Assembly: GCF_001261735.1 (NCBI RefSeq)
Contig: NZ_CVRP01000009.1
Location: 248,001-312,000, forward strand
Direction of reading: 5' to 3'
Origin: Dysgonomonas sp. BGC7
GTDB lineage: Bacteria; Bacteroidota; Bacteroidia; Bacteroidales; Dysgonomonadaceae
Length of the DNA stretch: 64,000 bases
Shown here: positions 44,657-54,683 of the stretch, in pieces
Layout of the letters: every line of letters starts with the position of its first letter
Position numbering within the stretch: the first letter of the stretch is position 1
Notes under the pieces: generated by a model
Database searches by the model: none
What the model saw: the letters and a program-made list of their open reading frames with translations, nothing else
Told to the model about the DNA's origin: nothing
Position numbers and translations under genes: made by a program

Positions 44657-44700
44657 AACGAATATTTCGAAATATATCAAAATTAAATCGAAATAAAAAT
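44657..44700. promoter_or_regulatory. Candidate GlpR operator region upstream of glpA
   Basis: AACGAATATTTCGAAATA (44657-44674) and AATTAAATCGAAATAAAAAT (44681-44700) repeat the two elements seen at glpT. Confidence 0.5.
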
Positions 44701-44731
44701 GAAACTTTTGTGCTGTTTTTCTTTTGTTTGG

Positions 44732-45427
44732 TTAAAAAATAAGGATGTATAGGAGTGCTGCTAATATGCTTCCGCAAATAGGAGCTATGACGGGGAGCCA
44801 TGCGTAACCCCAGTTACTGTCTCTTTTGCCTTTAATGGGCAATATAGCATGTGCTATTCTAGGCCCTAGATCTCGGGCTGGGTTTATGGCGTACCCTGTA
44901 GTTCCGCCCAGTGACATACCGATGGCAACGATAAGTAAAGCTACAGGTAGAGGGCCTGCTATTTCAGCTCCGGCAGCCATCAATACACCAAAAACTAAAA
45001 TGAATGTACCTATAATCTCACTTGCCAAATTAGGAATGAGAGATTTTATGGCAGGGGCAGTGCAAAATACTCCTAGTTTCGCATTCGGGTTTTCTTCTTC
45101 ATCGAAGTGAGGTTTGTATATAAGATACACCAAACATGCTCCGACTATGGCTCCCAGCATTTGCGCAATAATATAGCCCAATACACTTCCTTTAAACTTT
45201 CCGGCTACGGCCAAGCCTATAGTCAGAGCGGGATTGAGATGCCCTCCTGAGTAAGGGGCTGATATGTAGGCGGCCACAAAAACAGCCAACCCCCACCCAA
45301 AGGCTATGACTACCCATCCCGAATTATTTCCAAGTGTTTTTTTTAGAGACACATTGGCGCATACTCCGGCTCCAAAGAGTATAAGAATGGCTGTGCCAAT
45401 GAATTCGAATAGAATATCCTGCCCCAT
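44732..45427 (-). CDS. glpF: Glycerol facilitator (aquaglyceroporin)
   Basis: 231 residues with six membrane segments and the two half-helix NPA motifs at residues 65-67 (GGHLNPALTIG) and 182-184 (INPARDLGPR). The Asp after the second NPAR is the mark of glycerol-conducting GlpF rather than a water-only aquaporin. It allows passive glycerol entry. It lies 30 bases after glpK, which traps glycerol as G3P. Confidence 0.95.
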   Translation of the reverse strand: MGQDILFEFIGTAILILFGAGVCANVSLKKTLGNNSGWVVIAFGWGLAVFVAAYISAPYSGGHLNPALTIGLAVAGKFKGSVLGYIIAQMLGAIVGACLVYLIYKPHFDEEENPNAKLGVFCTAPAIKSLIPNLASEIIGTFILVFGVLMAAGAEIAGPLPVALLIVAIGMSLGGTTGYAINPARDLGPRIAHAILPIKGKRDSNWGYAWLPVIAPICGSILAALLYILIF

Positions 45428-45457
45428 GATATTAGTGTTGGTTAATTTGCTAATCTT

Positions 45458-46945
45458 TTATTTTGCCCACGATCGTGAGCGATAAACGGCATCTGCCCAC
45501 TTCCTTTTTGCTAGTTGCATGTCTACTCCCTTGTCTGGGGTAAATTGTGTTTCTATGTGCCATTGCTGCTTTATCTCATCTATATCAGTCCAGTATCCGA
45601 CAGCCAGACCTGCTAGGTATGCAGCGCCTAGAGCTGTGGTTTCTGTTGTTTGAGGGCGTATCACGGATTGTCCTAATACATTGGATTGAAATTGCATCAA
45701 TAGGTTATTGTTCGCTGCACCTCCGTCTACTCTCAGTTCTTTTAGCCCTACTCCGGCATCGAGAATCATGGCATTGATAACGTCCATGGTTTGATAGGCT
45801 ATGCCTTCCAGTGCGGCTCGGGCTATATGTGCCGAAGTTGTACCTCTGGATATGCCGACAATGGTTCCACGTGCATACTGATCCCAGTAGGGAGCGCCTA
45901 GTCCTGTTAGTGCCGGAATGAAATATACATCGCCACTATCGGGAACTTGCATTGCAAGCTGTTCTATTTCGGAAGAAGAGTTTATAATTTTCAATCCGTC
46001 TCTGAGCCATTGTACTATAGCTCCTCCTACAAAGATGCTGCCTTCCAAGGCGTAGGTCGTTTTTCCGTTCAACCGCCAGCCTATAGTTGTTATAAGATTA
46101 TTTTTAGAAAATACGGGCTGCTCTCCTGTATTCATCAGGATGAAGCAGCCTGTTCCGTAGGTGTTTTTTACCATACCCGGTTCTACGCACATTTGTCCGA
46201 AGAGGGCTGCCTGCTGATCGCCGGCAATTCCTGCAATCGGAACTTTGGATGCAAATATTGTAGTTTTGGTATGCCCGTATATTTCGCTCGAATCACATAC
46301 TTTCGGCAACATATTTCGAGGTATGTCGAATAGCTTTAGTAAATCCTCATCCCACTCTAGTGTGCTTATGTTGAAGAGCATTGTTCGCGAAGCATTTGAA
46401 ACATCCGTAGCGTGTACCTCTCCTCTTGTTAGTTGCCAGATAATCCAAGAGTCTACTGTTCCGAATGCTAACTCACCTTTCTCTGCTTTGGCTCTGGCTC
46501 CTTCTACATTGTCCAGTATCCATTTTATCTTTGTTGCACTAAAATATGCATCAATGATAAGTCCGGTTCTTTCTTTTATGTAGGGAAGCAGTCCTTCGTT
46601 TTTTAGCTTGTCGCAATAGTCGGAGGTTCGTCTGTCTTGCCATACGATAGCATTGTAAATGGGTTCTCCTGTTTCTCTATCCCAAACGATGGTTGTTTCT
46701 CGTTGGTCGGTTATACCGATGGCAGCTATATTTTTCCCATTGATATTTATTTTTGTGATGGCTTCGGCGGCTACTGCTGCTTGAGAAGACCAAATCTCGT
46801 GCGGGTCGTGCTCTACCCATCCACTTTGAGGGAATATCTGAGTAAACTCTTTTTGAGCTACAGAGCATATCTCTCCTTTTTTATTGAAAACAATGGCTCT
46901 GGAGCTTGTGGTTCCAGCATCAAATGATAAAATATACTGTTCCAT
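45458..46945 (-). CDS. glpK: Glycerol kinase
   Basis: 495 residues from ATG 46945, the usual length. FGGY-family motifs: the start [56 protein letters not shown] and [20 protein letters not shown]. It phosphorylates glycerol to G3P with ATP. It lies between glpD (26 bases upstream) and glpF, so the three form one operon. The regulatory-loop and IIAGlc features of enteric enzymes were not examined. Confidence 0.97.
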   Translation of the reverse strand: MEQYILSFDAGTTSSRAIVFNKKGEICSVAQKEFTQIFPQSGWVEHDPHEIWSSQAAVAAEAITKININGKNIAAIGITDQRETTIVWDRETGEPIYNAIVWQDRRTSDYCDKLKNEGLLPYIKERTGLIIDAYFSATKIKWILDNVEGARAKAEKGELAFGTVDSWIIWQLTRGEVHATDVSNASRTMLFNISTLEWDEDLLKLFDIPRNMLPKVCDSSEIYGHTKTTIFASKVPIAGIAGDQQAALFGQMCVEPGMVKNTYGTGCFILMNTGEQPVFSKNNLITTIGWRLNGKTTYALEGSIFVGGAIVQWLRDGLKIINSSSEIEQLAMQVPDSGDVYFIPALTGLGAPYWDQYARGTIVGISRGTTSAHIARAALEGIAYQTMDVINAMILDAGVGLKELRVDGGAANNNLLMQFQSNVLGQSVIRPQTTETTALGAAYLAGLAVGYWTDIDEIKQQWHIETQFTPDKGVDMQLAKRKWADAVYRSRSWAK

Positions 46946-46971
46946 GGTTGTGATAGGTTTTGGTTGTTTTG

Positions 46972-48558
46972 TTATTGAGGTTTGTAGGGTACAAGCAAGT
47001 AGTTTTGAGCAAGGGTAACAAACTCTTTTGTTTGTTCCTTTTCCCACTCTTCGTTTTTCCCCATTTCTCCGGCCATTATTGTTGCTACTTTCGGAGCCAT
47101 GTCAATTGCTGCTCTTGCATCGAGGAATAGGGCCCTGAGTCTTCTTGCTAATACATCCTCTACAGTTAGCGCCATTTCTTTGCGTACAGCCCATACGACC
47201 TCCGAGGCGGTATAATCGCATCTTTCGTGTAGTTTCTCGGCTAATTCCGGCTGATCTTGTTCCAGTTTTTTGATTTTTTCGAAATCACTTCCGTATACAT
47301 AGTTAAAATTGGATCTGTCAACATTTTCTTTGTAGCCATGTATACGCAATAGTCTTGTCTTGCATTCTCTTTTTGGAAGATTTCCTATTTCAATGGCTTT
47401 GTTTACTACGTCTTCTGCCATATCGCGGTATGTAGTCCATTTTCCTCCGGTGATAGTGATAAGTCCGCTTTCTGATATGACTACTTTATGGCTACGAGAT
47501 ATTTCTTTTGTCTTTTGTCCGTCTGCACCTTTTTTTGGAGCAGCCAAAGGTCTTAAGCCGGCGAAAACAGAAAGGACGTCTTCTCGTTTTGGTTGTTTGG
47601 CAAGATACTGTCCTGCGGTTTTTAGTATAAATTCAATCTCTTCTTCCAAGGCTTTGGGCTCAAGTACGAACTCTTTTAAAGGAGTATCTGTAGTTCCTAG
47701 TACTACTTTCCCGTGCCACGGAACGCCAAACATTACTCGGCCATCGCTTGTCTTAGGTACCATTATAGCTGTGTCGCCTCCCAGAAAAGAACTGTCGACG
47801 ACAAGATGAACCCCCTGACTTGGGCGGACGATATTGTCTTTTTCGGCAGAATCCATCTTCATGAGGTCGTCTACAAATATACCGGTAGCATTAATAACGG
47901 CTTTTGCCTTCAGGGTATAGTTTTCTTTTCCCACCTCGTCAAAAACAGTTACACCGGATATGTCGCCTTTGTCGTTTTTTGTAAGGTTGGTCACTTTGAT
48001 GTAATTGGCGAGAGTGGCTCCTTGTTCTGCTGCTGTTTGCAAAAGATTTATAGCCATGCGTGAGTCATCGAACTGACCGTCATGATACACTACTCCACCT
48101 CTTAGGTTGTTTCCTTCGATCTGAGGAATTTCTTTTATTACCGACTTCTTGCTCATGGGTAGAGATCTGCCCAAACCGCGTTTTCCGGCAAGGATATCAT
48201 ATATGGTTAACCCTATTGTGTAGAATGGCTTTTCCCACCATTTGTAATTACCTATTATGAAGCGTTGGTCTTTTACTAAATGTGGTGCATTCTTTCTCAT
48301 CAAGCCTCTTTCACGAAGAGCCTCTATGACCAGCCCTACATCTCCTTGTGCCAAATAACGCACCCCACCATGGACAAGCTTTGTGCTGCGGCTGGAAGTG
48401 GCTTTCGTGAAGTCCGCTTGTTCTAAAAGTACAACTTTGAAACCGCGGGAAGCGGCATCGACTGCTGCACCAAGTCCTGTAGCTCCCCCTCCTACTATTA
48501 CTATATCCCATACGATAGAAGGGTCTGCTATTTGCTTTATATGATTATCTCTTTTCAT
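46972..48558 (-). CDS. glpD: Glycerol-3-phosphate dehydrogenase/oxidase, GlpD type
   Basis: 528 residues from ATG 48558. The FAD motif is [21 protein letters not shown], then [14 protein letters not shown] and, in the C-terminal part, [10 protein letters not shown] and [15 protein letters not shown]. It lacks the BFD [2Fe-2S] domain of GlpA. It oxidises G3P to DHAP with electrons to quinone or oxygen. It is the first gene of glpD-glpK-glpF, divergent from the DeoR-type regulator. The window therefore encodes both the GlpD and GlpABC routes. Confidence 0.95.
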   Translation of the reverse strand: MKRDNHIKQIADPSIVWDIVIVGGGATGLGAAVDAASRGFKVVLLEQADFTKATSSRSTKLVHGGVRYLAQGDVGLVIEALRERGLMRKNAPHLVKDQRFIIGNYKWWEKPFYTIGLTIYDILAGKRGLGRSLPMSKKSVIKEIPQIEGNNLRGGVVYHDGQFDDSRMAINLLQTAAEQGATLANYIKVTNLTKNDKGDISGVTVFDEVGKENYTLKAKAVINATGIFVDDLMKMDSAEKDNIVRPSQGVHLVVDSSFLGGDTAIMVPKTSDGRVMFGVPWHGKVVLGTTDTPLKEFVLEPKALEEEIEFILKTAGQYLAKQPKREDVLSVFAGLRPLAAPKKGADGQKTKEISRSHKVVISESGLITITGGKWTTYRDMAEDVVNKAIEIGNLPKRECKTRLLRIHGYKENVDRSNFNYVYGSDFEKIKKLEQDQPELAEKLHERCDYTASEVVWAVRKEMALTVEDVLARRLRALFLDARAAIDMAPKVATIMAGEMGKNEEWEKEQTKEFVTLAQNYLLVPYKPQ

Positions 48559-49024
48559 CTTATTAAGTTTTTGATATATGTACAAAGATAATTAGTGATA
48601 TGAAATAAAAAAACAAAATCGAAACTTATTTGATGTTATTAACAGCTTTATTGCTGTTTTGTGAACTATTTTTTATTAAATATGAAACTAAACGAAATAA
48701 AATTGTTTTGTTTATCCTTTTTTGATTGTTTTTATATTTAAAGACAGAAATATGGAGGTGATACATGTAAGCTGTTTAGTGTTTATGTGTTTTGTTCCTA
48801 AATTGTGATAGAAGAAGTTTTTAGATAATTGAATGTTTTATTAATGCTTTTTTTATTGTTTCGAAGAGTAATTATTTTGTATCATTTTTAGTAGGTGATT
48901 AAAAAAAATGTATCTTTATCCTCGAAAGATAGAAATGTTGTTAAATAGAAATTAATATATAAAACAATAGTATCTGTATAATTCATTATAATTGCCGATC
49001 AATTATAAATTAATTAATTATAGT
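48559..49024. promoter_or_regulatory. Divergent intergenic region between glpD and the glpR-like gene
   Basis: 466 bases without a gene. It holds candidate GlpR half-sites such as CAAAATCGAAACTT (48614-48627), GAAACTAAACGAAATAAAAT (48684-48703) and GTTTCGAAGAG near 48858, and must contain both promoters. A near -7 match TATCTTTA occurs near 48912 on the regulator side. Confidence 0.5.
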
Positions 49025-49789
49025 ATGGGAAATATCGCAAAACGGCATAAATTAATACTAGAGCAGTTAAAGAAAGACGGGTATGTAAAGGTACAGGAGC
49101 TTAGCGAGCTAATGCAGGTTTCGGAAGTTACAATTCGTAAAGATTTAAAATATCTGGAAAGTAAGAAGCTATTGTATCGCAATCATGGAAGTGCAAGTAG
49201 CCTGAGTTCCATAATTTCTGATAAGCATATAGATATAAAAGAAAAAATGCATATGGAAGAGAAAGCTCAGATAGCGAAAGCTGCAAATGGGCTTTTGGAA
49301 GCGAATGATAAAATTATTATAGCATCAGGTACTACCCTTCTTGCATTTGCTAACGAAATAAATGTAAATGAAAGTATCACGGTTATTACTTCTTCGGTTA
49401 AGGTATCTTTGGCTTTGTGTTATAATCCTAATATAGAGGTGATTCAATTGGGTGGTATTATGCGGAAAAATTCTGTGTCTGTAATCGGATTTTATGCACA
49501 GAATATATTGGAGAGCCTTTCTTGCAATAAGTTGTTTCTAGGTGTAGACGGAATTGATCTTGACTATGGATTAACTACGAGCGATATGAGCGAGGCTCGT
49601 ATCAATCAGCAAATGATTGAAGCTTCTCAAAAAATAATAATTATGACAGACTCATCTAAGTTCGGAAAAAGAGGTTTCTGTAAAATTTGTGATTTTGAAA
49701 AAGTTCATCATATCATTACCGACAGAAATGCTCCGTCCCATATTATAGATGCCATTCGCGAGCGTAACATAGAAGTTACTCTTGTATAA
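49025..49789 (+). CDS. glpR: DeoR/GlpR family transcriptional repressor
   Basis: 254 residues from ATG 49025 (MGNIAKRHKLILEQL); the TTG at 48992 only adds leader. The N-terminal HTH is VKVQELSELMQVSEVTIRKDL. The C-terminal DeoR sensor domain shows IIIASGTTLLAFA, NIEVIQLGGIMRKNSVSVIG and LFLGVDGIDLDYGLT, with TDSSKFGKRGF near the end. Family GlpR proteins bind G3P and repress glp operons. The position next to glpD makes this role very likely, though the sugar-phosphate ligand is inferred. Confidence 0.85.
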   Translation: MGNIAKRHKLILEQLKKDGYVKVQELSELMQVSEVTIRKDLKYLESKKLLYRNHGSASSLSSIISDKHIDIKEKMHMEEKAQIAKAANGLLEANDKIIIASGTTLLAFANEINVNESITVITSSVKVSLALCYNPNIEVIQLGGIMRKNSVSVIGFYAQNILESLSCNKLFLGVDGIDLDYGLTTSDMSEARINQQMIEASQKIIIMTDSSKFGKRGFCKICDFEKVHHIITDRNAPSHIIDAIRERNIEVTLV

Positions 49790-49808
49790 GAAGATATAAA
49801 AAGGAGGA

Positions 49809-49844
49809 GAGAGGCGTATTGTTAAGATGCGCCTCTCTTTTTTT
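49809..49844 (+). terminator. Rho-independent terminator after the glpR-like gene
   Basis: GAGAGGCG (49809-49816) pairs with CGCCTCTC (49830-49837), followed by seven T residues. Confidence 0.85.
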
Positions 49845-49944
49845 GCAAGGATTCGTCGATACAATCTCTCTATCTGTCGATTATTGTTGTGGTTGTTATT
49901 GATTCAGGTTAACATTGCTTTGTTTTTAATAAATCGGTGAAGCA

Positions 49945-51909
49945 ATGAATATAAATAAACTCTTTTATGCTGTTTTGTGCACTATATGTATGCTTTTTGC
50001 ATCGTGTGGAGATAGCGAAACTGTGGATGAAATCATTGTTGAAGATGGTGGAGAAGAAGGTGGCTCGGAAGTTGTTATAGATGATGACTTTAAAACTAAT
50101 ACAAAAGACACAGTATTTACAAATGCCGTAAAAGTTGTATATAGCGATAGCGGGGTAGATATTGTGAACCCGTATGTAAATGAAGGTGTTTCGATAACTG
50201 AAACACATGGAAACGTGGTCGTTACTTCTACTAATACTACCGTAGAGGTCAATTACGTATTATCGGGAAATACAAAAAGCGGATCGCTAAAAATATATAG
50301 TGATTATAAATTCGGACTAGGGCTTAATGGTGTTGATATTATCAGTGCTGATGGCCCTGCAATCAATATTCAATCCAAGAAAAAAGTTACAATAACTCAG
50401 GTTGGTGGTACATCTAACAGATTGGTGGATGGAGATATTTATACTGCATTCGGAGAGGAAGATATGAAGGGTACTCTTTTTAGCGAAGGTCAGTTGAATT
50501 TCGAAGGAAGTGGAAGTTTGCTAGTGTATGGTAAGTATAAACATGCCATTTGTAGTGATGATTACATACGGGTAAAATCGGGAACAATAAAGATTGCAAT
50601 AGCCGCTAGTGATGGAATACATGCTAAAGATTATTTTAGGATGGATAATGGTGTTTTGGATATAAAAGCATCTAGTGATGGTATTGATTGTAGCGACGGA
50701 TATATTCGTTTAGATGCCGGCACAGTGACAATAAATAGCGCAGATGATGGTATAGTTGCTTCTTATGAAGAGGACGACACTTCAATTACTCCTTATATAT
50801 TGATAGAGAATCCAACAATAAATATTACTACCACAGGGCAAAAGGCTATGGGAATTAAAAGTGATAAAAGCTCGGTAACAATAAATAACGGAACAATAAA
50901 TATTACCACAAAAGGTGTAGCTGCTAAAGGGCTGAAAACAGGGGGTGATGTGAATATTACAGGAGGAAATATTAAACTTATAACTTCGGGCGATGCTTTT
51001 TATGATACGAGTGATAATGATATATCTTCCGCAGCTGGTGTGAAGAGTGATGGTAACTTTGTTTTTAGCAATGCTACTTTAGATATTTCCAGTTCGGGAT
51101 CGGGAGGAAAAGGTATTAGTGTCGATGGCGAGCTTGTTGTAAATTCAGGGACGATAAAAGTAGTTACTACAGGAGGACAATATAAATATGGCTCAGACGA
51201 CACTGCGGCTAAAGCAATAAAGAGTGATGGAAATCTGAGTATAAATGGAGGTAATATAACTATTAAGACTTCCGGAGTAGAGGCTGAAGGGCTGGAAAGT
51301 AAAAAGATACTGACTGTAAACGACGGAACAATAGAAATAGAAGCATATGATGATTGTATCAATGCCTCGAATCATATACAAATAAACGGAGGCAATGTTT
51401 ATTGCTATAGCGAAACTAATGATGGTATAGACTCTAATGGAACGTTAACTGTTACTGGGGGTGTTATAGTCTCTTCAGGTGCAAAATCGCCGGAAGAGGG
51501 TTTCGACTGCGATAATAATACCTTTAAGATAACAGGCGGAATTCTTGTAGGTACGGGCGGAGCTACCAGCAATCCTACTTCAAGTGTTTCTACTCAATAT
51601 TCTTTGATATACGGAACAACCGGAACAGCAAGCGAGATTATTCATATAGAATCTGCTGCCGGAATAGGCGTTCTTACATTTAAAGTTCCACGTACATATT
51701 CTCAGATGACACTACTGTTTAGCAGTCCGGCTATGGCTGCTAATACGAATTATACGATCTATAAAGGTGGTAGTGTTTCGGGTGGCTCTAATTTTCATGG
51801 GCTATATACGGGGGCGACATATACAAAAGGTACTTCAGCAACAACATTTACGACATTAAACATAGTTACCACAGTAGGGACTACCTCCGGACCCGGAGGG
51901 CGTCCTTAA
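49945..51909 (+). CDS. Secreted beta-helix lipoprotein with carbohydrate-binding (Cthe_2159-like) domain
   Basis: 654 residues with a lipobox (MLFASC, Cys at about residue 21) and an acidic run [20 protein letters not shown]. From residue 190 on, short repeats such as [19 protein letters not shown] and [11 protein letters not shown] recur every 20-25 residues, as in a right-handed beta-helix. The pattern fits the carbohydrate-binding domain family described from Clostridium thermocellum Cthe_2159 (a pectin-binding protein). A catalytic motif was not seen. It ends in a low-complexity [10 protein letters not shown] tail. It has its own transcription unit between two terminators. Confidence 0.75.
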   Translation: MNINKLFYAVLCTICMLFASCGDSETVDEIIVEDGGEEGGSEVVIDDDFKTNTKDTVFTNAVKVVYSDSGVDIVNPYVNEGVSITETHGNVVVTSTNTTVEVNYVLSGNTKSGSLKIYSDYKFGLGLNGVDIISADGPAINIQSKKKVTITQVGGTSNRLVDGDIYTAFGEEDMKGTLFSEGQLNFEGSGSLLVYGKYKHAICSDDYIRVKSGTIKIAIAASDGIHAKDYFRMDNGVLDIKASSDGIDCSDGYIRLDAGTVTINSADDGIVASYEEDDTSITPYILIENPTINITTTGQKAMGIKSDKSSVTINNGTINITTKGVAAKGLKTGGDVNITGGNIKLITSGDAFYDTSDNDISSAAGVKSDGNFVFSNATLDISSSGSGGKGISVDGELVVNSGTIKVVTTGGQYKYGSDDTAAKAIKSDGNLSINGGNITIKTSGVEAEGLESKKILTVNDGTIEIEAYDDCINASNHIQINGGNVYCYSETNDGIDSNGTLTVTGGVIVSSGAKSPEEGFDCDNNTFKITGGILVGTGGATSNPTSSVSTQYSLIYGTTGTASEIIHIESAAGIGVLTFKVPRTYSQMTLLFSSPAMAANTNYTIYKGGSVSGGSNFHGLYTGATYTKGTSATTFTTLNIVTTVGTTSGPGGRP

Positions 51910-51935
51910 AAATTCGATTTTAGAGATCAATCAAT

Positions 51936-51963
51936 ATTGGGCTAGCTGTGAAGCTGGCCCAAT
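51936..51963 (+). terminator. Hairpin terminator after the beta-helix lipoprotein gene
   Basis: ATTGGGCTAGC and GCTGGCCCAAT pair with one mismatch around TGTGAA; GTGTTTTATG follows. Confidence 0.65.
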
Positions 51964-52064
51964 GTGTTTTATGATATTCTTTAAAATAAATAAAAGCTGT
52001 TTCTTAAGAAAAGAATTATAGCTAACTTGCAGCCGATTTTAACAAAACCTTTATTTGTAAGGTT

Positions 52065-52072
52065 TATATTTG
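52065..52072 (+). promoter_or_regulatory. -7 box of the ABC exporter gene
   Basis: TATATTTG, an exact TAnnTTTG match 16 bases before the ATG at 52089. Just upstream AAACCTT/AAGGTTT form a short inverted repeat (52045-52065). Confidence 0.6.
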
Positions 52073-52088
52073 AACTAAATAGCTGTCG

Positions 52089-53918
52089 ATGAATGATTTT
52101 ATTATTTTAATTAAGCGTTTTATACCTCCATATAAAAAGCAGGTCGCGTTAAATATCTTCTTCAATATATTGAGTGCAATACTCAATGTGTTCTCTTTTG
52201 CTCTTATTGTACCTATTCTCAGGATATTGTTCAAGGTAGATGAGAAGGTTTATGAATATATTCCAATGGATTCGTCTAGTATATTTAGCTTTAAGGTGCT
52301 GGAGAATAACGCATACTATCATCTTACACACGTTATGGATACTCATTCGGGCGGGATGGTATTGCTCATGTTAGGGGTGATTCTTGTTGTCATGACAGGA
52401 TTAAAAACGCTTGCGACCTATCTTAGTGGTTATTTTATAATAGATGTTCGTACCGGTGTCGTACGTGATATTCGCAAGCAAATAAATGATAAAATCCTTT
52501 CTTTGCCTCTTAGTTTCTTCTCTAATGAAAGGAAAGGAGATATTATTGCTCGTATGACAGGAGACGTTGGCGAAGTGGAAAACTCAGTAATGAGTTCTTT
52601 GGATATGATAAGCAAGAACCCTATTATGATTCTTATATATCTGGGAACAATGCTTGTTATCAGTTGGCAACTCACCATTTTTGTACTAATTCTCCTGCCC
52701 ATAGCTGGATTTATAATGGGCAGAGTTGGTAAAAGCCTGAAACGTAAATCCGTAGAGGCTCAGAATTTTTGGGGGCAACTTATGTCGCAGATAGAAGAAA
52801 CTCTTAGCGGATTGCGTATAATAAAGGCTTTTAATGCAGAGCAAAAAATGACAGATCGTTTTGATAAAGCTAGTAATATCTTCCGCGATATGTCGAACCG
52901 AATAGCTCGCCGCCAACAGATGGCACACCCGATGAGCGAACTGTTAGGTACAATTACAATCGTATTGGTGCTTTGGTTTGGAGGTTCTCTTATTCTTGAC
53001 AGTAGCAGTACAATTGATGCCTCACGCTTTATATACTATCTTACTATATTCTATTTGATTATCAATCCTGCAAAAGATTTGTCCAAGTCTGTCTATGCTA
53101 TTCAGAAAGGTATGGCTTCTGTCGAGCGTATAGATAAGATACTAAAGGCTGAAAATACTATAACTAACCCGACAAATCCTAAAGCAATTCCTTTCAATAG
53201 AGATATTACATATCGTAATGTACGTTTCAAGTATGAAACTAACTGGGTGATAAAAGATGTGAGTATTACCATTCCTAAAGGGAAGACAATCGCCTTGGTA
53301 GGACAATCGGGTTCGGGAAAATCGACGATGGCCGATCTTCTTCCTCGTTTCTATGATGTAAACGAAGGAGGAATATATATTGATGATGTAAATATCAAAG
53401 ATGCTAATGTTCATGACTTACGTGCATTGATGGGTAATGTAAATCAGGAGGCAATACTGTTTAACGATACGTTCTTCAATAATATCTCTTTCGGAGTAGA
53501 AGGTGCAACTTTAGAACAAGTAATTGAAGCAGCCAAAGTGGCAAATGCACACGACTTTATAGAAGCGACAGAAAACGGATATGATACAAGTATTGGCGAC
53601 AGAGGAGGTAAACTGTCTGGAGGACAACGTCAGAGAGTAAGTATCGCTCGTGCTATTCTTAAGAATCCTCAGATATTGATTCTTGATGAGGCCACTTCTG
53701 CTCTCGATACCGAATCGGAAAGATTGGTGCAAGATGCTTTGGAAAAACTAATGAAAAATCGTACAACACTCGTTATTGCTCACAGGCTGTCTACTATAAA
53801 GAATGCCGATGAGATTTGTGTAATGCATGAAGGTGTAGTTGTGGAAAGGGGGCATCATACCGAACTTTACGATATGGACGGATATTACAGAAAACTTTGT
53901 GATATGCAACAATTCTAA
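52089..53918 (+). CDS. ABC exporter, fused permease and ATPase (MsbA-like)
   Basis: 609 residues. The N-terminal half has six membrane helices (type IV exporter fold). The nucleotide-binding domain has Walker A GQSGSGKST at 405-413, a Q-loop region NVNQEAILFND, the signature LSGGQRQR, Walker B ILILDEATSALD and the switch His in VIAHRLST. It would work as a homodimer and export a lipid or drug-like substrate. The lipid A flippase role is possible but not shown. trmB follows after 3 bases, suggesting co-transcription. Confidence 0.9.
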   Translation: MNDFIILIKRFIPPYKKQVALNIFFNILSAILNVFSFALIVPILRILFKVDEKVYEYIPMDSSSIFSFKVLENNAYYHLTHVMDTHSGGMVLLMLGVILVVMTGLKTLATYLSGYFIIDVRTGVVRDIRKQINDKILSLPLSFFSNERKGDIIARMTGDVGEVENSVMSSLDMISKNPIMILIYLGTMLVISWQLTIFVLILLPIAGFIMGRVGKSLKRKSVEAQNFWGQLMSQIEETLSGLRIIKAFNAEQKMTDRFDKASNIFRDMSNRIARRQQMAHPMSELLGTITIVLVLWFGGSLILDSSSTIDASRFIYYLTIFYLIINPAKDLSKSVYAIQKGMASVERIDKILKAENTITNPTNPKAIPFNRDITYRNVRFKYETNWVIKDVSITIPKGKTIALVGQSGSGKSTMADLLPRFYDVNEGGIYIDDVNIKDANVHDLRALMGNVNQEAILFNDTFFNNISFGVEGATLEQVIEAAKVANAHDFIEATENGYDTSIGDRGGKLSGGQRQRVSIARAILKNPQILILDEATSALDTESERLVQDALEKLMKNRTTLVIAHRLSTIKNADEICVMHEGVVVERGHHTELYDMDGYYRKLCDMQQF

Positions 53919-53921
53919 ACT

Positions 53922-54683
53922 ATGGGGAAAAATAAGCTGGCCAAATTTGCGAAAATGGAAGAATATCCACATGTATTCCAATATCCTTTTGCTACTTTAC
54001 AAGAAAAGGGCTTTGAAATGAAAGGACGTTGGAATGAACTGTTTTTCAAAAATAATAATCCGATAGTTCTGGAGCTAGGTTGTGGAAAAGGAGAATATAC
54101 AGTAGGTCTAGGTAAACTTTTTTCTGGAAAAAACTTTATAGGTGTCGATATCAAAGGAGCCCGTATGTGGACAGGGGCTAAGCAGTCGCTTGAAGAAGGA
54201 TTGAATAATGTTGCTTTCCTTCGTACTCATATCGAACTTATTACTCACTTTTTTGCACAGGGAGAAGTGTCTGAAATTTGGATTACTTTCCCCGACCCGC
54301 AGATGAGTAAAACAAGCAAGCGTATGACTTCTACCCGTTTTATGCAGCTCTATCGTAATATTCTTCCTCAAGATGGTATTATTCATCTTAAGACAGACAG
54401 TAATTTTATGTTTGTTTATACAACAGAAATGGTAAAGAGTAATTCTTTACCTGTGCTCTTCGAGACCGATGATTTGTATAATTCGGATTTGGCTGATGAT
54501 ATTCTTAAAATTCAGACTTTTTACGAACAACAATGGCTTGCTCGTGGTTTAAACATAAAATATATCAAGTTCTTGTGTCCCGAAAGAGATACTTGGATAG
54601 AACCTGAGATAGAGATAGAGAAAGATTCGTACCGGAGTTTCGGACGAAGTAATGTACTTAATCAATCAACTAAAAATGGCTAA
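53922..54683 (+). CDS. trmB: tRNA (guanine-N7)-methyltransferase TrmB
   Basis: 253 residues. The SAM-binding motif I is [11 protein letters not shown], followed by [13 protein letters not shown] and the tRNA-specific segment [20 protein letters not shown]. It makes 7-methylguanosine at position 46 of tRNAs. Bacteroidota members carry an extended N-terminus like this one. The 3' end overlaps the start of the Mrp gene by 8 bases. Confidence 0.94.
   Translation: MGKNKLAKFAKMEEYPHVFQYPFATLQEKGFEMKGRWNELFFKNNNPIVLELGCGKGEYTVGLGKLFSGKNFIGVDIKGARMWTGAKQSLEEGLNNVAFLRTHIELITHFFAQGEVSEIWITFPDPQMSKTSKRMTSTRFMQLYRNILPQDGIIHLKTDSNFMFVYTTEMVKSNSLPVLFETDDLYNSDLADDILKIQTFYEQQWLARGLNIKYIKFLCPERDTWIEPEIEIEKDSYRSFGRSNVLNQSTKNG

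Noticed and set aside
50100-51400. Short repeats in the DNA considered as a CRISPR or tandem repeat array.
   Set aside because: They are codon-level repeats of a beta-helix protein with variable spacing and an intact frame.
52037-52052. TTTTAACAAAACCTTT, a possible fourth copy of the dispersed repeat.
   Set aside because: The match is about 14 bases with a gap and does not continue; it sits in the promoter region of the ABC exporter gene.
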